Positions 60,747-64,000 of a stretch of DNA of 64,000 nucleotides are shown here, piece after piece. Made by a program: the position numbers and the translations under genes. Where the stretch lies: contig CAYGTI010000012.1 of assembly GCA_964352785.1 (NCBI GenBank), forward strand, positions 22,283 through 86,282, given 5' to 3'. Positions within the stretch are counted from its first letter, which is position 1; every line of letters begins with the position of its first letter. The stretch comes from JACOMS01 sp964352785 (GTDB lineage Bacteria; Pseudomonadota; Alphaproteobacteria; Caulobacterales; Maricaulaceae). Under the pieces are notes generated by a model. It was not told where the DNA came from and searched no databases. It saw nothing but the letters and a program-made list of their open reading frames with translations.

Positions 60747-60937
60747 CCCCTCACATCACGGAGCTGACGTCTAAGGGTTGCCTTAGAAACCTTCTTTCGG
60801 GATAAAAAATGAGAGTTTAATATGCTTCCGCGGCTCTAAAATCAGAGCGGTAGGGGTGAATTTTGGCAAATGAACCGTTGTTATCCACAATGACGCGGCG
60901 GTGTATTTGCTTTTTGTGCAGGAATAAAAGGCCCGAT

Positions 60938-61309
60938 ATGCCAACGATTCAACAACTTGTCCGGAAGCCCCGGAAAGACAAACGCAAGCGGAACAAAGTT
61001 CCGGCCCTTGAAGCGTGTCCGCAGAAACGCGGAGTATGTACGCGTGTTTACACGACTACACCCAAGAAGCCTAACTCAGCGCTTCGTAAGGTGGCAAAGG
61101 TTCGTCTGACGAACGGGTTTGAAGTTTTGTCTTATATTCCGGGTGAGGGTCACAATCTGCAAGAGCACTCAGTGGTGCTTATTCGCGGCGGACGTGTAAA
61201 AGATTTGCCGGGTGTGCGTTATCACGTTCTTCGCGGTGTTCTGGATACGCAAGGCGTCAAAGATCGCAAGCAACGCCGTTCGAAATACGGCGCTAAGCGT
61301 CCTAAGTAG
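60938..61309 (+). CDS. rpsL: 30S ribosomal protein S12
   Basis: This 123-residue S12 decoding-centre protein starts MPTIQQLVR and has the conserved TTTPKKPNSALRKVAKV and GHNLQEHS with the streptomycin-determinant Lys positions. ATG 60938 is preferred since AAAGG is upstream and S12 length is normal; the frame is open back to 60863. It heads the str operon. Confidence 0.97.
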   Translation: MPTIQQLVRKPRKDKRKRNKVPALEACPQKRGVCTRVYTTTPKKPNSALRKVAKVRLTNGFEVLSYIPGEGHNLQEHSVVLIRGGRVKDLPGVRYHVLRGVLDTQGVKDRKQRRSKYGAKRPK

Positions 61310-61320
61310 GGAATTAAGAG

Positions 61321-61791
61321 ATGTCACGTCGTCACCGCGCGGAAAAACGCGAAATCCTTCCGGATCCGAAATTTAATGACCTTGTTTTATCTAAGTTCAT
61401 GAACGCCATCATGTTGGACGGTAAGAAGTCCACAGCAGAAAACATTGTTTATGGTGCTCTTGATATTGTTGAGGGTAAGGTAAAAACAGAGCCTGTGCGT
61501 ATCTTTCATGATGCGCTTGAAAACATTAAGCCATCCGTCGAAGTGCGTTCGCGCCGCGTCGGTGGTGCAACGTACCAAGTGCCTGTTGAGGTGCGTCCTG
61601 AGCGCCGCCAGGCTCTAGCTATTCGCTGGCTGGTAACGGCCTCACGTTCTCGTAATGAGAACACAATGCGTGAGCGCTTAGCGGGGGAGTTGATGGACGC
61701 GGCAAACAACCGCGGAACGGCTGTTAAGAAGCGTGAAGATACACACCGGATGGCAGAAGCTAACCGGGCATTCTCGCATTACCGCTGGTAA
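61321..61791 (+). CDS. rpsG: 30S ribosomal protein S7
   Basis: This 156-residue S7 protein binds the 3' major domain of 16S rRNA and regulates the str operon in some bacteria. It has the MSRRHRAEKREI start, GGATYQVPVEVRP and ENTMRERLAGELMDA. It lies 12 bases after rpsL. Confidence 0.97.
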   Translation: MSRRHRAEKREILPDPKFNDLVLSKFMNAIMLDGKKSTAENIVYGALDIVEGKVKTEPVRIFHDALENIKPSVEVRSRRVGGATYQVPVEVRPERRQALAIRWLVTASRSRNENTMRERLAGELMDAANNRGTAVKKREDTHRMAEANRAFSHYRW

Positions 61792-61812
61792 GAATTGTAA
61801 GAGACCGAGATC

Positions 61813-63897
61813 ATGGCACGCGAATATAAACTTAAAGATTACCGTAATTTTGGCATTATGGCGCATATTGATGCGGGTAAAACCACGTGCACCGAGCGTA
61901 TTCTTTATTACACGGGCAAGAACCACAAGATTGCTGAGGTGCATGACGGCGCCGCGACGATGGATTGGATGGAGCAGGAACAAGAGCGTGGTATTACGAT
62001 TACGTCTGCTGCGACGACGTGTTTCTGGAAGGATAAGCGTTTAAATATTATTGACACGCCTGGACACGTTGATTTTACGATTGAGGTTGAGCGGTCTTTA
62101 CGTGTTTTGGATGGCGCGGTTGCGCTTTTGGATGCCAATGCGGGCGTTGAGCCGCAAACTGAAACAGTTTGGCGTCAAGCGGATAAGTACAAGGTTCCGC
62201 GCATGATCTTTATTAACAAGATGGATAAGATTGGTGCAGATTTTTATGCGTCTGTTCAGTCTGTTAAGGACCGTCTCGGTGGAAACGCTATTGAGCTTCA
62301 GTTGCCAATCGGTGCTGAGGATCACTTCAAGGGTGTTGTCGACCTTGTAAAGATGCAGGCTTACGTCTGGGATGATGATGCTGATCTGGGTGCGAAGTAC
62401 GATACAGTCGAAATTCCTGCTGATATGGCTGATAAAGCCGCTAAATATCGTGAAGCTTTAGTTGAAACTGTTGCTGAGATGGATGATGCGGTCATGGAGG
62501 CCTATTTCGAAGGTGTTATGCCTGATGTTGAAACGGTTCAGCGACTTGTGCGTAAGGCGACGATTGCTGGCAAGATTGTCCCTGTTTTTTGTGGTACGGC
62601 CTTTAAAAACAAGGGTGTTCAGCCACTTCTTGATGGTGTTGTGGATTACCTTCCGAGCCCGCTTGATATTGCGGCGATCAAGGGTGTTGACGCCAAGACG
62701 GGTGAGCCAACAACGCGACCTGCGTCTGATGATGAGCCGCTCGCAATGCTTGCCTTCAAGATTATGAATGATAAATTTGTGGGTACATTGACATTTTGCC
62801 GCATCTATTCAGGGAAGCTTGAAACAGGCACGACGCTGCTTAACTCTGTCAAAGAGCGAAAAGAGCGCGTTGGCCGAATGATGATGATGCACTCTAATGA
62901 TCGCGAAGACATTCAAGAGGCTTATGCGGGCGATATCATTGCTGTTGCTGGTCTTAAGGGGTCTACAACAGGCGATACTTTGTGTGATGTGAATAAGCCT
63001 GTTATTCTTGAGCGGATGGAGTTTCCAGAGCCGGTGATTGAAATTGCCGTTGAGCCGAAAACAAAAACAGACCAAGAAAAGCTGGGGATTGGCCTTCAGC
63101 GCCTTGCGGCCGAAGATCCGTCTTTCCGCGTTACGACGGATCATGAATCTGGGCAGACCATTATGGCGGGTATGGGTGAGCTTCACCTTGATATTCTCGT
63201 TGACCGTCTCAAGCGCGAATTTGGTGTTGAAGCCAATATTGGCCAGCCACAAGTGGCTTATCGGGAAGCGCTTGCGGCGCCGGTTGATATTGATTACACC
63301 CACAAAAAGCAATCAGGTGGTTCTGGTCAGTTTGGCCGTGTCAAAATCAGATTCGAGCCGCTTGAGCCGGGATCTGGTTTTGAGTTCGAATCTAAAATTG
63401 TTGGCGGTAGTGTGCCAAAGGAATATATCCCGGGTGTCGAAAAAGGTATTCGTACTATGTCGGAAACGGGCCTCTTGGCTGGGTTTCCGGTTATCGATTT
63501 TCGTGCTGAGCTTTATGACGGCGCTTACCATGATGTTGACTCGTCTGTTATGGCCTTTGAAATTGCAGCCCGCGCTGCGTTTCGGCAAATTAAGGTCGAA
63601 GGACGTCTTAAGTTGCTTGAGCCTATTATGAAGGTTGAGGTTGTCACGCCTGATGAGTATATGGGCGACGTTATTGGTGACCTTAACTCGCGCCGGGGTA
63701 TGATTGAGGGCACTGAGATGCGCGGAAATGCAAATGTCATCAATTCAATGGTGCCGCTCGCGAACATGTTTGGTTACGTTAACGATCTGCGATCAAAGAC
63801 TCAGGGTCGTGCGCAGTTTACAATGACATTTGATCATTATGCGGCAACGCCGCAGGCGGTCATGGATGATGTGATTTCAAAGCAGGGCGGCGCGTAA
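61813..63897 (+). CDS. fusA: Elongation factor G
   Basis: This 694-residue translocase GTPase has the P-loop AHIDAGKTT, switch II DTPGHVDF and NKMDK near the N terminus, and the family's domains II-V. It is full length, 21 bases after rpsG, and is followed by tuf. Confidence 0.98.
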   Translation: MAREYKLKDYRNFGIMAHIDAGKTTCTERILYYTGKNHKIAEVHDGAATMDWMEQEQERGITITSAATTCFWKDKRLNIIDTPGHVDFTIEVERSLRVLDGAVALLDANAGVEPQTETVWRQADKYKVPRMIFINKMDKIGADFYASVQSVKDRLGGNAIELQLPIGAEDHFKGVVDLVKMQAYVWDDDADLGAKYDTVEIPADMADKAAKYREALVETVAEMDDAVMEAYFEGVMPDVETVQRLVRKATIAGKIVPVFCGTAFKNKGVQPLLDGVVDYLPSPLDIAAIKGVDAKTGEPTTRPASDDEPLAMLAFKIMNDKFVGTLTFCRIYSGKLETGTTLLNSVKERKERVGRMMMMHSNDREDIQEAYAGDIIAVAGLKGSTTGDTLCDVNKPVILERMEFPEPVIEIAVEPKTKTDQEKLGIGLQRLAAEDPSFRVTTDHESGQTIMAGMGELHLDILVDRLKREFGVEANIGQPQVAYREALAAPVDIDYTHKKQSGGSGQFGRVKIRFEPLEPGSGFEFESKIVGGSVPKEYIPGVEKGIRTMSETGLLAGFPVIDFRAELYDGAYHDVDSSVMAFEIAARAAFRQIKVEGRLKLLEPIMKVEVVTPDEYMGDVIGDLNSRRGMIEGTEMRGNANVINSMVPLANMFGYVNDLRSKTQGRAQFTMTFDHYAATPQAVMDDVISKQGGA

Positions 63898-63948
63898 GTA
63901 GCCGAAAAATAAGAATATTTAACTCCACAAGAGACACGGAGAGCTAAA

Positions 63949-64000
63949 ATGGCAAAAGAGAAGTTTGAGCGTAATAAGCCGCACGCGAACATTGGCACGA
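63949..64000 (+). CDS. tuf: Elongation factor Tu (partial, runs off the window)
   Basis: The last 52 bases encode MAKEKFERNKPHANIGT, the N terminus of EF-Tu, starting at ATG 63949 after GGAGAGC. The gene continues beyond the window. Its place after fusA is the classic str order. Confidence 0.95.
   Translation, partial: MAKEKFERNKPHANIGT

Noticed and set aside
1..64000. CRISPR arrays, rRNA operon or prophage
   Set aside because: No evenly spaced direct repeats, no rRNA sequence and no phage structural genes were seen; the IS1595 element is the only clear mobile unit.

Overview
The window looks like a piece of a compact, moderate-GC alphaproteobacterial chromosome, most plausibly a marine member of the Hyphomonadales/Caulobacterales side (inference). 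The evidence is the RegB/RegA redox pair, NrnC next to lptC-lptA-lptB, the gene orders dapF-mtaB-ftsY-ispZ and ubiB-coaBC-(small gene)-dut, a bfd-bfr pair, and a str operon. Genes are tightly packed, with many 1-4 bp start/stop overlaps and several tail-to-tail 3' overlaps.

Layout. 1-4 kb: a minus-strand operon for lipid-like acyl-CoA metabolism (HSDL2-like SDR, DUF1330, DUF2855, dienoyl-CoA isomerase-like crotonase) with a divergent PadR-type regulator. 4-8.6 kb: a Flp-pilin gene that appears frameshifted, a MATE exporter with an intrinsic terminator in its leader, regA, regB and a divergent SCO1/SenC gene. 8.6-16.8 kb: an unknown 59-kDa-class lipoprotein head-to-head with a YgjP-type metalloprotease, an HD hydrolase, a KAS III enzyme, an SDR, a tiny lipoprotein, tag, a GNAT gene and bfr/bfd iron storage with Fur-like sites. 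16.8-25.5 kb: an ApbA/PanE reductase, an S9 peptidase lipoprotein, a VOC protein, a DAACS symporter, a C39-like lipoprotein, comM/yifB and a PAS-linker-receiver protein. 25.5-31.4 kb: dapF, mtaB, ftsY, ispZ and an ArsM-like methyltransferase. 31.3-34.6 kb: lptB, two tandem lptA-like genes, lptC and nrnC. 34.7-40.2 kb: ada, ubiB, coaBC, an unknown secreted protein, dut and two small membrane proteins.

40.2-44.5 kb holds the clearest accessory event. A family-2 glycosyltransferase gene is cut in two by a 2,904-bp IS1595-family element (40836-43739) with perfect 25-bp terminal inverted repeats and an 8-bp target duplication. Besides its DDE transposase, the element carries three passenger genes: a DUF6471 protein and two proteins I do not recognise. 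A cluster of four copies of one short motif lies between the divergent transposase and DUF6471 genes. Removing the element plus one target-site copy restores an open 466-codon glycosyltransferase.

44.6-59 kb: a HIT protein, queG, two GST-fold proteins, a CDF metal exporter, tRNA-Ser(GGA) with a nearby copy of its 5' part, a GCS2-type carboxylate-amine ligase, DUF2147, an N-formylglutamate amidohydrolase-family protein, msrA, an MscS-type channel, argG, a LysE-type exporter, ppa, pyrD and DUF952. 59-64 kb: an ammonium transporter, then three hairpins, a good sigma-70-type promoter and the str operon rpsL-rpsG-fusA-tuf (tuf runs off the window). There is no rRNA operon and no CRISPR array. The strongest candidates for something undescribed are the passenger-carrying IS with its putative operator cluster, the PadR-controlled DUF2855/DUF1330 operon, and the MATE leader.
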